Assembly (NCBI GenBank): GCA_902794535.1
Contig: CADBHQ010000007.1
Span: 1 to 64,000 of the forward strand
Length of the DNA stretch: 64,000 bases
Direction of reading: 5' to 3'
Source of the DNA: Fibrobacter succinogenes
GTDB lineage: Bacteria > Fibrobacterota > Fibrobacteria > Fibrobacterales > Fibrobacteraceae
Positions 8,921 through 18,072 of the stretch are shown here, in pieces (position 1 is the first letter of the stretch; each line of letters opens with the position of its first letter). The notes under the pieces are model-generated. The model did no database searches, was not told where the DNA came from, and saw nothing but the letters and a program-made list of their open reading frames with translations. A program made the position numbers and the translations under genes.

Positions 8921-9848
8921 TTACCCTCCCCTTTTTATATACTTCACCAATCAAAGAAACCAGTACGACCGCATTGCAGGCGTCGTAAAAACCACGATAC
9001 CAATCGTATGCGGAATCTTCATCTTGTGTGGCATTCTTATAAGAGCTTAAACAATTTAGAAAAGCGTGATGTTCCTTTTGCAATGCATACGCTGGATTGC
9101 CATTGCGATAGGCGCCCAAATCTAGCGATACGGAACGGCCGTTCATCGAGATTTCTACCATGCGAGAATCGGTAGCACAATTGCGGTCCGCAATAAATTC
9201 AGCCTTTAGCGTACTCAAATCATAAAAGGCGTGAACGCGGTCGTCCGACAATTCTTCGCAATGAAACGACTTGTACATCATGGCGTTCTTGTCTACAAAG
9301 AAATTAAGCAAATCCATGTCGTGGATCATTAAGTCGTATTCCACGGAGACGTCGCGATTGCGCGGTGAAAAACCGTGCGTTCGCGTAAACTTGAAGGAAA
9401 CCGGAGAGAAATCTTGTTTCTGAAGGTACCAGAATTTCAAGTAATCCTGCATTTCCTTGCAAAAGCCAGTCTTCACAAATTCTTCGATTGCCGGATTGTA
9501 GCGTTCCGAATGCCCGACAAAGACAAATGCGCACCATTTCAGGGCAAGTTTCTGGTATTCTAGAGCATCAAGCCCAGACACCGACACAGGCTTTTCCACA
9601 AGCACCGGGAGTTTCGTTTTAATGCATTTTTTGACGTATTCATCGTGCGTTACGGCAGGAGATGCAACAACGGCAAAATCGGGAGCAAGTTCACCGGCTT
9701 TAATTCGTTTGAACAAGGCAGTAGCCTCGGCCGAAGTGTCCGCCACCCCGATGAATTCAACGCCGTCTTGTTCGAACAGCCGCTTGTGCCGCTCGCCCAT
9801 GGTTCCATTACCAATCAGGATTGCCTTATAAGAACAGGAACTTTGCAT
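8901..9848 (-). CDS. Gfo/Idh/MocA family oxidoreductase
   Basis: This 315-residue cytoplasmic protein has an N-terminal Rossmann fold (ILIGNGTMGERH, residues 10-21, with the GxGxxG-like NAD(P) loop) and the family's EKP motif in VLVEKPVSV, followed by the mixed alpha/beta C-terminal domain. Members reduce or oxidise sugars, inositols and related polyols; substrate not identifiable. It overlaps the upstream beta-barrel gene by 23 bases and the downstream sppA by 20 bases, so translation is coupled. Linkage to an acyltransferase and to the polysaccharide locus next door suggests a role in surface sugar synthesis, but this is weak. Confidence 0.85.
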   Translation of the reverse strand: MQSSCSYKAILIGNGTMGERHKRLFEQDGVEFIGVADTSAEATALFKRIKAGELAPDFAVVASPAVTHDEYVKKCIKTKLPVLVEKPVSVSGLDALEYQKLALKWCAFVFVGHSERYNPAIEEFVKTGFCKEMQDYLKFWYLQKQDFSPVSFKFTRTHGFSPRNRDVSVEYDLMIHDMDLLNFFVDKNAMMYKSFHCEELSDDRVHAFYDLSTLKAEFIADRNCATDSRMVEISMNGRSVSLDLGAYRNGNPAYALQKEHHAFLNCLSSYKNATQDEDSAYDWYRGFYDACNAVVLVSLIGEVYKKGRVNETDAK

Positions 9849-10656
9849 AAAGCCCTAATGTGTGGCCGGTTTCCATTCCAAATAAATAGCCTCGGTTTAT
9901 TTCGTAAAAGAGGGCAATTCCCAAGGATTTCTTGAACACCGAGATGTAGCGGGCAGCATCGACGCGAATTCTAAAGCCGCGTTCCAAGTCATCCATTTTT
10001 CGGTAGGGTTTGTCCATGTTCATGTTTTCGGATTCCTGGATACGCCAGCGATACAACAAGGTGTAATCGAGTTGCCAACCGGTATGGTTATCCGGGTCCC
10101 AAAGCAATTTCCACGAGAAGGAGCCTTTTACGCCCAGTTCATCGCCTGGCTGATAATTCTGTTTTTCGAGAAACGTGAAATATTCTAAAGCTAGACCAAA
10201 TGTCAAGTTTTTGGTAAAATCGTAAAGACCAAACGGAGAAATTCCAAGGCGATGAAAGCGATTCACCCTAGAGCCTTCGCGCGGCGGAAGTCGCCAATTG
10301 AAATCGACGCCGAAAAACGGGAACGGCATCATTTTGGCACCTAAGTACGATTCGTTAAGTCCGTTGACATGCAAGTTCAACGATTCATGACGTTGATCGT
10401 GGAGCATGAGGTCGTATTCGTAACTCAAAAGCCTATACGAGAAATCGCCATAAATGCTAAAGCACTTGCACGGGGCATACTCCCCCGCCAAATTCAAGTC
10501 GACACTATAGACATCGTCACGAAGTTCCGCTAGGCTCCCGAACAAAGCATAGCTTGCAGGCCCGCGAACAGGCGATACGGTTTCGCGGGCATGGCCAAAA
10601 AGCGCCATGACAAGAACACAAAAGGGAATTATTTTTAAAGAAAGATATCGTTTCAC
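9826..10656 (-). CDS. Putative outer-membrane beta-barrel protein, unknown function
   Basis: No family is recognised. With the GTG start at 10654-10656 the product is 276 residues, begins KRYLSLK followed by a hydrophobic stretch and a GHA|RE signal cleavage site, and then shows alternating amphipathic strands rich in Tyr, Phe and Trp. It ends AKFLFL, an aromatic end typical of outer-membrane barrels. An upstream TTG at 10689 would lengthen it, but it lacks a sensible ribosome binding site and spoils the signal peptide. It is the first gene of the minus-strand operon and is divergent from the polysaccharide operon. Confidence 0.65.
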   Translation of the reverse strand: MKRYLSLKIIPFCVLVMALFGHARETVSPVRGPASYALFGSLAELRDDVYSVDLNLAGEYAPCKCFSIYGDFSYRLLSYEYDLMLHDQRHESLNLHVNGLNESYLGAKMMPFPFFGVDFNWRLPPREGSRVNRFHRLGISPFGLYDFTKNLTFGLALEYFTFLEKQNYQPGDELGVKGSFSWKLLWDPDNHTGWQLDYTLLYRWRIQESENMNMDKPYRKMDDLERGFRIRVDAARYISVFKKSLGIALFYEINRGYLFGMETGHTLGLYAKFLFL

Positions 10657-10707
10657 AGCTAGATGACTACAATTTAACAAAAAAGACAATCCTGCAGGCT
10701 TGGTTGG

Positions 10708-10736
10708 TTGGAAATTCCATAACGATTATCTATATT
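10708..10736 (+). promoter_or_regulatory. Candidate promoter of the polysaccharide operon
   Basis: TTGGAA (10708-10713) and TATATT (10731-10736) have an ideal 17-base spacer. The transcript would start near 10743, only about four bases before the tagD ATG at 10747, so the mRNA would be almost leaderless. No Shine-Dalgarno sequence is present, which agrees. Confidence 0.6.
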
Positions 10737-10746
10737 AGGGCTCATC

Positions 10747-11145
10747 ATGAAGAAGATAATCACATACGGTACTTTTGACCTTTTACATTACGGACATATT
10801 AACCTTCTGAAGCGCGCCAAGGCTTTAGGCGATTATCTTATTGTAGCCCTTTCCACTGACGAATTCAACTGGAACCAAAAGCAGAAAAAATGCTACTTCA
10901 GTTACGAGAAGCGTAAACAGCTCCTGGAAGCCGTGCGCTACGTGGACCTCGTGATTCCCGAAGAAAGTTGGGACCAGAAGAAAACGGACGTCAAGGAATA
11001 CCACGTAGATACTTTTGTGATGGGCGATGACTGGAAAGGAAAATTCGATTTCCTTAAAGATTCCTGCGAGGTGGTTTATTTGCCCCGCACGCCGGAAATC
11101 AGCACGACCCAAATCAAAAAAGATCTGGAAACTTTAAAGAAATAG
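10747..11145 (+). CDS. tagD: Glycerol-3-phosphate cytidylyltransferase (TagD-like)
   Basis: This 132-residue enzyme joins CTP and glycerol 3-phosphate to give CDP-glycerol. The signatures are [10 protein letters not shown] (H14-x-G-H17, CTP binding) and RTPEISTT near the C-terminus; the length equals that of TagD/TarD. CDP-glycerol donates glycerol phosphate to teichoic acids in Gram-positive bacteria and to capsules or O-antigens in some Gram-negatives. Here it opens an 18-kb operon for a surface glycan and may feed a LicD-type transferase or a missing glycerophosphotransferase. Related enzymes use ethanolamine phosphate or ribulose derivatives, so the substrate is likely but not certain. 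Confidence 0.88.
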   Translation: MKKIITYGTFDLLHYGHINLLKRAKALGDYLIVALSTDEFNWNQKQKKCYFSYEKRKQLLEAVRYVDLVIPEESWDQKKTDVKEYHVDTFVMGDDWKGKFDFLKDSCEVVYLPRTPEISTTQIKKDLETLKK

Positions 11146-11155
11146 TAGACTTACA

Positions 11156-12412
11156 ATGAAGCGTCAGTCCAAGAAGCTTCTATTGTTTTTCGTTCTTCTT
11201 TTTTTAGCATTTATTGTCAATTCTTGCGGCACTTGGGGCGAAAATTCGTCGCAAGCCGCTGATTCGGCGTATTTACCGCTAGACGATTCCGAATACCCCT
11301 ATGCCGGATTGCCACGCCTGGCAATTGAGACGGAGAATTTCAGGCAAATTAACAACAAGGAGACCAAAGTCCCGGCACGTCTGCAATTCTACGGCAAAAA
11401 CAAACCCTCTAGCGAAATTCTTGACCTCATGATCAAGGGACGAGGCAATTCCAGCTTTGTCATGACCAAATACGGTTACAAGATCAAGCTCGCCGAAAAA
11501 GATTCCCTGCTCGGAATGCCCAAGGACAAGGAATGGGACTTGATTTCCAACTTTCGCGACAGGTCCCTATTGCGAAACTACATCACCTACCAGCTCGCGG
11601 GAATCCTCGGCGACGAATACTTTCCGAAGTGCGAATTCATAGAACTATACCTGAACCGGCAATACTTGGGAATCTACCTCTTAGTCGAACACGTCAAGGT
11701 TTCCAAGAGCCGCGTAGACATTCCCAAAAGCGATTCCAGTTTCCTTTTTGAAAAGACCTCTGCCACCACTACAGACGGGGCATTGTTCACGTCTAGTCTC
11801 GGCTATATTTTCAAGTTCCGCCAGCCCAAGGAACCGAGCGAAGAGTCCAAGGAACTTCTCGAGAACCACATCAACAATTTTGAGATTTTTCTGCAATCCA
11901 AAAGCATTTACAAACTGGACAGCATTGGCAAATGGATCGACATCAATGACTTTGTAAGATACTACTGGATTCAAGAATTCTCCAAGAACATCGATGGCCA
12001 CAGGCGAAGCATTTTTATCACCTGGGAAAAGGACTGCGCCTTAAAAATGGGACCCGTATGGGATTTTGACTTGGGCTACGGAAGTTCGGCAGACGTGAAA
12101 AGCGGACCCGAGGAATGGCTGATTCGCAAGTACGGGTGGGACCGCTATTTGTTCAAGAACAAGGATTACGAATCGCGGGTAAGGGAATACTGGAAAAAGA
12201 ACCGTTCCGCATTTGTCGCGACCCTGGATTCCATTGATTCCATGTCCGAAAAACTGGAGAGAGCATCGGCAAACGAATTCAAAAAATGGCCCATTCTGGA
12301 AAACGACTCCAGGTGGCCCTTCCATGAAAAATTCGACAGCTACCAGGACGCCGTAGACGCTCTAAAATCCTGGATAGAAGCGCGAATCCAGTGGGTTGAC
12401 GAGAACATATAA
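11156..12412 (+). CDS. CotH-family kinase-like lipoprotein
   Basis: This 418-residue protein has a lipoprotein signal (hydrophobic stretch, then VNS|C at C24). The rest matches the CotH domain: KGRGNSS near 100, the SLLRNYITYQLA segment, YLGIYLLVEHVKVSKSRVDI, and the metal-binding GPVWDFDLGYG near residues 299-309. CotH of Bacillus is an atypical kinase that phosphorylates spore-coat proteins; functions in Gram-negative bacteria are unknown. It begins 10 bases after tagD. A surface-anchored kinase inside a glycan operon is unusual and suggests it modifies an envelope component, which is my inference. Confidence 0.85.
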   Translation: MKRQSKKLLLFFVLLFLAFIVNSCGTWGENSSQAADSAYLPLDDSEYPYAGLPRLAIETENFRQINNKETKVPARLQFYGKNKPSSEILDLMIKGRGNSSFVMTKYGYKIKLAEKDSLLGMPKDKEWDLISNFRDRSLLRNYITYQLAGILGDEYFPKCEFIELYLNRQYLGIYLLVEHVKVSKSRVDIPKSDSSFLFEKTSATTTDGALFTSSLGYIFKFRQPKEPSEESKELLENHINNFEIFLQSKSIYKLDSIGKWIDINDFVRYYWIQEFSKNIDGHRRSIFITWEKDCALKMGPVWDFDLGYGSSADVKSGPEEWLIRKYGWDRYLFKNKDYESRVREYWKKNRSAFVATLDSIDSMSEKLERASANEFKKWPILENDSRWPFHEKFDSYQDAVDALKSWIEARIQWVDENI

Positions 12413-12432
12413 TTCTATATTATGCCCCGAAA

Positions 12433-13878
12433 ATGTCTTTGAAGCAAAAAACTTTCAAAGGCGTCATTTGGAGTGCTGTAGAAAGATTTTCTACCCAGGG
12501 AGTTCAGTTCCTGTTCGGTATTCTTTTAGCTAGACTTCTGACGCCTAACGATTACGGCATGATTGCCATGCTCACCATCTTTATGGCGGTGAGCCAAACT
12601 TTCATTGATAGCGGTTTTGGAAACGCACTCATTCGAAAGCCGGACCGCAACGAAGCCGACAAGGCCACCGTATTCTTCTTCAATATCTTTATGGCGGCGG
12701 CCTGCTATGGCATAATCTTCTTGGGAGCGCCCTTTGTAGCCCAGTTCTACAAGATGCCGCAGCTTTCGGATATTCTCCGGATTCTCGCCATCAACCTGAT
12801 TATTCAGGCCTTCGGATCAATTCAGCGATTGAATCTGACCATTGACCTGAATTTTAAAACGCTGGCAAAGGTTTCCCTGATTGGAGCCATCGTGGGCGGC
12901 ACGGCAGGCCTTATCAGTGCATACAATGGACTTGGCGTATGGTCGCTGGTTATCCAGCAAATGGTCACGACTTCTACGAGAGTGGTTCTGTTCTGGACTC
13001 TTGTTCACTGGCGTCCCAAGACATTTTTCAACAAGACGTCTTTCAAGAACATGTTCGGTTTCGGGTCCAAACTTTTGATTTCCGGTTTGCTGAACACCCT
13101 GTACGAAAACGTCTACGACCTGATTATCGGTAAAGTCTTTTCGGCAGGCACCCTTGGTAACTACAGCAGGGCATCCCATTTCGCCAATTTCCCGTCAAGC
13201 AACATTAACGGAATTTTCCAGAGAGTCACGTTCCCCGTTCTAAGCAAAATCCAGAACGACCATGACAAACTGAGAGTCGGATACCTGAAGTTCCTCAACA
13301 TGGCCACCCTGGTCGTATTCCCGCTGATGATCGGTCTTTCGGCTCTTGCAAAGCCGTTCATTCTCCTGGTTCTTACAGACAAGTGGGTCGACGCCATCCT
13401 GATTTTGCAAATCATCTGCTTTGCCCAAATGTGGTACCCGGTGCATTCTATCAACCTGAACATGCTTCAGGTATTGGGACGTTCCGACCTATTCCTGAAA
13501 CTGGAAATCATCAAGAAAATTGAAGGTATAACAGTACTCTGCATAACTCTTCCCCACGGCATTATCGCCATGTGTTTTGGCCAATGGTTCAACGCCTGTT
13601 TTGGACTAGTTATAAACACATACTATTCTGGAAAACTACTAAATGCCGGACTTTTACCCCAACTCAAAATGTACATTCCCACCATTTTGAATTCCCTAAT
13701 CATGGGAGCAATTTGCTTAGGCGTCACCAAGCTTCTCCCCGAAAAGGAATATGGCATTCAGTTGATCCTTGGAATAACCGCTGGCGCCACCTACTATTTG
13801 GTCAGTAACTGGATATTTAACAGATCTACCGTCAAAGAACTTCTAGAATTATTAAACAGAAAGAAAAATAAATTGTAA
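12433..13878 (+). CDS. Polysaccharide flippase (Wzx/TuaB type, MOP superfamily)
   Basis: This 481-residue membrane protein matches the WzxC/TuaB branch of polysaccharide transporters: it starts SLKQKTFKGVIWSAVERFSTQGVQF and continues LARLLTPNDYGMIAMLTIF, both typical, with about 14 hydrophobic helices. Such proteins flip lipid-linked oligosaccharide repeats across the inner membrane. The upstream gene is 20 bases away. TTGACG at 12396 and TATATT at 12416 sit before the start with a short 14-base spacer, so an internal promoter is possible but poor. Together with the polymerase at 27397 it defines a Wzx/Wzy-type pathway. Confidence 0.9.
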   Translation: MSLKQKTFKGVIWSAVERFSTQGVQFLFGILLARLLTPNDYGMIAMLTIFMAVSQTFIDSGFGNALIRKPDRNEADKATVFFFNIFMAAACYGIIFLGAPFVAQFYKMPQLSDILRILAINLIIQAFGSIQRLNLTIDLNFKTLAKVSLIGAIVGGTAGLISAYNGLGVWSLVIQQMVTTSTRVVLFWTLVHWRPKTFFNKTSFKNMFGFGSKLLISGLLNTLYENVYDLIIGKVFSAGTLGNYSRASHFANFPSSNINGIFQRVTFPVLSKIQNDHDKLRVGYLKFLNMATLVVFPLMIGLSALAKPFILLVLTDKWVDAILILQIICFAQMWYPVHSINLNMLQVLGRSDLFLKLEIIKKIEGITVLCITLPHGIIAMCFGQWFNACFGLVINTYYSGKLLNAGLLPQLKMYIPTILNSLIMGAICLGVTKLLPEKEYGIQLILGITAGATYYLVSNWIFNRSTVKELLELLNRKKNKL

Positions 13879-13888
13879 ATTAACTACC

Positions 13889-15004
13889 ATGAGCGAAAAC
13901 AAGAAGATTACAGTCACGTCACCACTACTTCCGAAATTGGAAGACTTTATCCCGATGCTACAGGATATTTGGGACAGAAAGTGGCTGACGAACAACGGAT
14001 TCTACCACGAAATGCTTGAGAAAGCTCTTGCCGAATATCTGGGAGTCCAATACATCAGTCTGTTTACCAACGGCACGCTCCCCCTGATCACGGCCCTGCA
14101 GGCGCTGCGCATCTCGGGCGAAGTGATTACCACCCCATACAGTTTTGTCGCGACGACCCATTCCATCTGGTGGAACGGCCTCAAGCCCGTCTTTGTCGAC
14201 GTGGACGAAACAACCGGCAACATTGACCCTGAAAAAATCGAGGCCGCCATCACGCCACACACGACGGCGATCATGCCCGTGCATGTCTACGGCACGCCCT
14301 GCAACATGAAACGCATCCAAGAAATTGCAGACATCTATGGCCTGAAGATTATCTACGACGCGGCCCACGCCTTCGGCGTCAAGAAGGACGGCGAATCGGT
14401 CCTGAAGGCCGGCGACATGAGCACCCTCAGCTTCCACGCCACTAAGGTATACAACACTATCGAGGGCGGCGCCCTCGTCTGCCACGACGAGGCAACAAAG
14501 AAACGTATTGATTATCTCAAGAATTTTGGTTTTGCTGGAGAAACAACCGTCGTAGCACCCGGCATCAATAGCAAGATGGATGAGATCCGTTCCGCCTACG
14601 GCCTGTTAAACCTGAAACAGGTGGACGACGCCATCGCGAAGCGCAAAGCCACCGCCGAGAAGTACCGCGAAGCCCTCAAGGACGTCCCCGGCGTGCGCTG
14701 CCTGCAGGACATCGAGGGCGTGCGCCACAACTACGCCTACTTCCCGATCTTTATCAGTGAAGAATATGGTTTGAGCCGAGACGCTCTTTATGAAAAATTG
14801 AAAGAACACAACGTCTACGGCCGTCGCTACTTCTACCCGCTCATCAGCACGTTCAGCGCCTACAAGGGATTGGAATCGGCCGACCCCAAAAATCTCCCTG
14901 TCGCACACAAGCTCGCAGACCAGGTATTGTGCCTGCCGATGTTTGCTGGAGTGAGCGACACTGATGCCGAACGAGTGGTCGACATAATCGTCAACAAAGG
15001 ATAA
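13889..15004 (+). CDS. DegT/DnrJ/EryC1/StrS family sugar aminotransferase
   Basis: This 371-residue PLP enzyme has the family's SFHATKVYNTIEGG motif with the PLP lysine at K186, and the upstream VHVYGTPCNM and IYDAAHAFG motifs. DegT enzymes aminate nucleotide-linked keto-sugars (for example to amino-deoxyhexoses) in O-antigen and capsule synthesis. The matching dehydratase or reductase for the sugar is not in the window. The gene follows the flippase by 10 bases within the operon. Exact sugar unknown. Confidence 0.9.
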   Translation: MSENKKITVTSPLLPKLEDFIPMLQDIWDRKWLTNNGFYHEMLEKALAEYLGVQYISLFTNGTLPLITALQALRISGEVITTPYSFVATTHSIWWNGLKPVFVDVDETTGNIDPEKIEAAITPHTTAIMPVHVYGTPCNMKRIQEIADIYGLKIIYDAAHAFGVKKDGESVLKAGDMSTLSFHATKVYNTIEGGALVCHDEATKKRIDYLKNFGFAGETTVVAPGINSKMDEIRSAYGLLNLKQVDDAIAKRKATAEKYREALKDVPGVRCLQDIEGVRHNYAYFPIFISEEYGLSRDALYEKLKEHNVYGRRYFYPLISTFSAYKGLESADPKNLPVAHKLADQVLCLPMFAGVSDTDAERVVDIIVNKG

Positions 15005-15014
15005 CCATTAGCAA

Positions 15015-16010
15015 ATGGAACAATCTATCAAACGGCTTAATTTTATTGACATTGCCAAGGGTATAGGAATTATCCTTGTTGTGTTAGGGCACTGCCTTGC
15101 ATACGAATGTCATAACAAGCTATTTATGATGATTTATTCGTTCCATATGCCACTTTTCTTTTTCCTGTCAGGCTTTTTATTCAAAAGCAAAGACTATGCA
15201 ACTTATCTCTCGGGAAAAGTAAAAACATTGCTATTCCCAATGATATTCTTTCAAGCACTGAATGTCATTTCCTATGGAATTCTTTTCATATTGGGATTAG
15301 AAACGTTCCACGACACAATTGCCTTTGGCGGCTTTTGGTTTTTGGGAACATTGCTATACGTATCATGTCTTTACTACATGCTATCGGAAAAAATATTTTC
15401 TAATTCCAAACGACGCGGCATCATTATTTTAACAAACGCATTAATCGCAATGGTCTTTGGCCTTATCTACGCAAAAAATGTCAGCGACCAGCCAAACCAG
15501 TTAATCGCGACCTCATTCGTTGCATTCTCATTTTACGCTTTAGGACATGTCTGTAATACGAATCAAAGCCTACAGAATCTTGCGTTACGCGACTCCAAAC
15601 TGATGCGAGTTTTCGCAACCATCGGATCCATAGCCTTGTTCGTTCTGTTAGCATATCTCACAAGCTTTACTAGCAGAAACGTCGACATGAACACGAGCAG
15701 ATACGGAAACAGCTTGTTTTTTATTTTAAACGCACTTGTCGGAATCAGCGCCGCATTTTTGGCCAGCGTGGCCATTTCCAAAAATCGCATCCTTGAGTTT
15801 TTTGGCAAAAATTCACTAATGATATTTCTGCTTCATATTCCATTGTGGAAAACATTTGACTTTATCATGAAAAATCACTTCAGCATGCTGAGTGTTAGTT
15901 GCAGAATTTTTTGCGTATTCCTTACAAGCATAACTATTTCAACCATACTTGCCATCATCATAAACAGGCATTTTACGTGGTTAAAAGGCCAAATAAATTT
16001 CAACAAATAA
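15015..16010 (+). CDS. Membrane acyltransferase 3 family protein
   Basis: This 331-residue protein opens NFIDIAKGIGIILVVLGHCLAYE and continues FHMPLFFFLSGFLFKSK; both are hallmarks of the acyltransferase 3 family of O-acetyltransferases (compare WecH/OatA membrane domains). About ten hydrophobic helices follow. It probably adds acetyl groups to the glycan or to an intermediate. It lies 10 bases after the DegT gene. Its AT-rich base use differs from the GC-richer DegT and ATP-grasp genes on either side, which suggests the operon was pieced together from different sources. Confidence 0.85.
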   Translation: MEQSIKRLNFIDIAKGIGIILVVLGHCLAYECHNKLFMMIYSFHMPLFFFLSGFLFKSKDYATYLSGKVKTLLFPMIFFQALNVISYGILFILGLETFHDTIAFGGFWFLGTLLYVSCLYYMLSEKIFSNSKRRGIIILTNALIAMVFGLIYAKNVSDQPNQLIATSFVAFSFYALGHVCNTNQSLQNLALRDSKLMRVFATIGSIALFVLLAYLTSFTSRNVDMNTSRYGNSLFFILNALVGISAAFLASVAISKNRILEFFGKNSLMIFLLHIPLWKTFDFIMKNHFSMLSVSCRIFCVFLTSITISTILAIIINRHFTWLKGQINFNK

Positions 16011-16023
16011 AAAGATAAGACAC

Positions 16024-17292
16024 ATGAATACAAAAGGGAAAAAACTTCTTATTCTTGGAGCAAACCCGGAAACCGCCAATATTGTCAAAGTGGCCCAGGA
16101 AATGGGAGTCACAACCATCGTAACCGATTACGATCCGCAGGCTCCTGCCAAGAAAGTTTCCAATATCAGCTACAACATCGATGCCATGGACGTCGACGCC
16201 CTTTACGATATGGCTATCCGCGAGAAAGTGGACGGAGTGCTTGTCGGTGTAGCAGACCCATTGATTGCGCCTTACCAGAAGCTTTGCGCCCGCCTTGGAG
16301 TCCCTTGCTACGGCAACGAGGAAACAGTCAAGGCGTTTACAAACAAGCGCCATTTCAAGGAAACCTGCAAGAAATTCGGCATCGAAGGCATCCCCGAATA
16401 TTCCATTGACGATAAGGACGCGGTCAAGTTTCCGGTGATTGTCAAGCCTGCCGACAGCAATTCCGGTAAGGGAATCACACTTTGCCGCAACCGTGAGGAA
16501 TTGGACAGTGCCATAGAACGCGCCCAAAAGGAATCCCGAACGCAGACCGTCCTGATTGAACGTTACATGAAATGCGACGACCTGAGCATCTACTACACCA
16601 TTGTCGATGGCCAAGTTTACCTTTCGAGCCTTTCGGACCGCTACACTTTGCGCACGAATACCAGCGCCACCCCCATTTGCGTAGGCGATGTTTTCGTTTC
16701 CAAGTACTACGATGAATTTGTAAGGAACGAACATCCCAAATATGTGAAGATGTTCAACGAACTGGGTTTGAAAAACGGTGTGCTTTATGTTTCCGCCTTC
16801 TGCGAAGACGGCCACTTCTATGTTTACGATCCCGGTTTCCGCCTCCAAGGCGGCGGCTTCCACTTAATCCTCAAATACATGAACGGCTTTGACCAGCGCA
16901 AAATGCTGGTGAATTTCGCCCTCACCGGATCCATGGACTACGCAGAAACCACCGGCGGAAACTTTGACGAAAAGAACGACGCGAATATGCATGGTAAAAG
17001 CGCCGCGGTCGTATGGTTCCTATTGAAGAACGGAAAAATTGCCGATATCAAGGGACTGGACTTTGTCAAGAATCATCCCTCCGTCGATTTCGTCATTGAC
17101 CGTTTTAACATCGGCGACGAAATCACCCCGAACATGCTAGGCACAGAACGCCAGGTATTCCTGCGCATCTTTATGCACTGCGATAGCAAAACGCAGCTTG
17201 CGACAATTCTCAAGGATTTCCAAAGCCATTTGACCGTGACCGACGAAAAGGGCGAAAGCTTGATTCTACCGTCTTTACTGAACGTCTTGTAG
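16024..17292 (+). CDS. ATP-grasp ligase (carbamoyl-phosphate-synthase-like)
   Basis: This 422-residue protein has an N-terminal Rossmann-like preATP-grasp domain (KLLILGANPETANIV) and an ATP-grasp domain with FPVIVKPADSNSGKGI at about 138-153 and a metal-binding DPGFRLQGGGFH segment. Members form amide, thioester or carboxylate bonds using ATP. In sugar loci, similar proteins attach amino acids or form carbamoyl groups on glycan parts. It sits between an acyltransferase and an SDR gene and is followed 8 bases later by the SDR. I infer it ligates an amino acid or similar group onto an aminated building block; substrate unknown. Confidence 0.78.
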   Translation: MNTKGKKLLILGANPETANIVKVAQEMGVTTIVTDYDPQAPAKKVSNISYNIDAMDVDALYDMAIREKVDGVLVGVADPLIAPYQKLCARLGVPCYGNEETVKAFTNKRHFKETCKKFGIEGIPEYSIDDKDAVKFPVIVKPADSNSGKGITLCRNREELDSAIERAQKESRTQTVLIERYMKCDDLSIYYTIVDGQVYLSSLSDRYTLRTNTSATPICVGDVFVSKYYDEFVRNEHPKYVKMFNELGLKNGVLYVSAFCEDGHFYVYDPGFRLQGGGFHLILKYMNGFDQRKMLVNFALTGSMDYAETTGGNFDEKNDANMHGKSAAVVWFLLKNGKIADIKGLDFVKNHPSVDFVIDRFNIGDEITPNMLGTERQVFLRIFMHCDSKTQLATILKDFQSHLTVTDEKGESLILPSLLNVL

Positions 17293-17300
17293 GAGGAACC

Positions 17301-18068
17301 ATGGAAATTTCACTGAGCAAAAAAGTCATTGCCATTTCGGGCGGCACAAAAGGCGTTGGCAAGCAACTGGCTCTGCAATGCGCCGCTGACGGTGCACATG
17401 TAGTCATTTCCGGCCGCGACGAATCAAGCGCCGCAAGCATTGTGAATGCAGCCAAGGACGCCCCCGGCTCCATCGAATTCAAAAAGACGGACTTGCACAA
17501 CGTCAGTTCCATCCGCGAACTCTTTGCCTTCGTCGCGAAGAAGTACAACAAACTAGACGGTTTCGTGAACTACGCCGGCATCACTCCAGCCGCATCCCTT
17601 ACAGAATGTTCCGAAAGCCTTTTTGACGATGTCTTTGACATTGATATCAAGGCGGCCTTTTTCTGCTGCCAGGAAGCAGTAAAGCTTATGCAGAAATCAG
17701 GCGGCGGCTCCATTATCTTAGTCGGCTCCACGCACCACACCAGAGGCAACAAGGACCGTACCGCTTACGCCTGCGCCAAGGGAGCCCTCTACACGCTATC
17801 CAACCACATCGGCAAGCACTACGCCGAAGACAAGATTCGCTGCAATTACCTCGTCATGGGCTGGACGCCCACCGATGGCGAACTCGCTTTACGAAAGTCC
17901 CAGGGCATGTCCGAACAGGAACTACGCAAAGAAGCAGCAAAGGCAATTCCCATGGGCAGAATGACAGAGGCGTCAGACATTGTTCCCGCCATGGTCTATT
18001 TGCTCAGCGATATATCCTCTATGGTAACAGCCACCGAATTCAAAGTCAACGGTGGAGAACTGATCTAA
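17301..18068 (+). CDS. Short-chain dehydrogenase/reductase (SDR)
   Basis: This 255-residue classical SDR has the nucleotide loop SGGTKGVGK, NYAG (normally NNAG), and catalytic S143, Y156 and K160 in YACAK. The start has an ideal AGGAGG site. The H. influenzae enzyme Bcs1 fuses a ribitol-5-phosphate cytidylyltransferase to an SDR that reduces ribulose 5-phosphate. This operon has a separate SDR and a separate IspD/TarI-like cytidylyltransferase, so a split version of that pair is an attractive, unproven reading. Other keto-sugar reductions are possible. Confidence 0.85.
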   Translation: MEISLSKKVIAISGGTKGVGKQLALQCAADGAHVVISGRDESSAASIVNAAKDAPGSIEFKKTDLHNVSSIRELFAFVAKKYNKLDGFVNYAGITPAASLTECSESLFDDVFDIDIKAAFFCCQEAVKLMQKSGGGSIILVGSTHHTRGNKDRTAYACAKGALYTLSNHIGKHYAEDKIRCNYLVMGWTPTDGELALRKSQGMSEQELRKEAAKAIPMGRMTEASDIVPAMVYLLSDISSMVTATEFKVNGGELI

Positions 18069-18072
18069 TCTC

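Noticed and set aside
10657-10689. TTG start for the outer-membrane protein gene
   Set aside because: The site lacks a spaced Shine-Dalgarno sequence and the longer N-terminus spoils an otherwise normal signal peptide.
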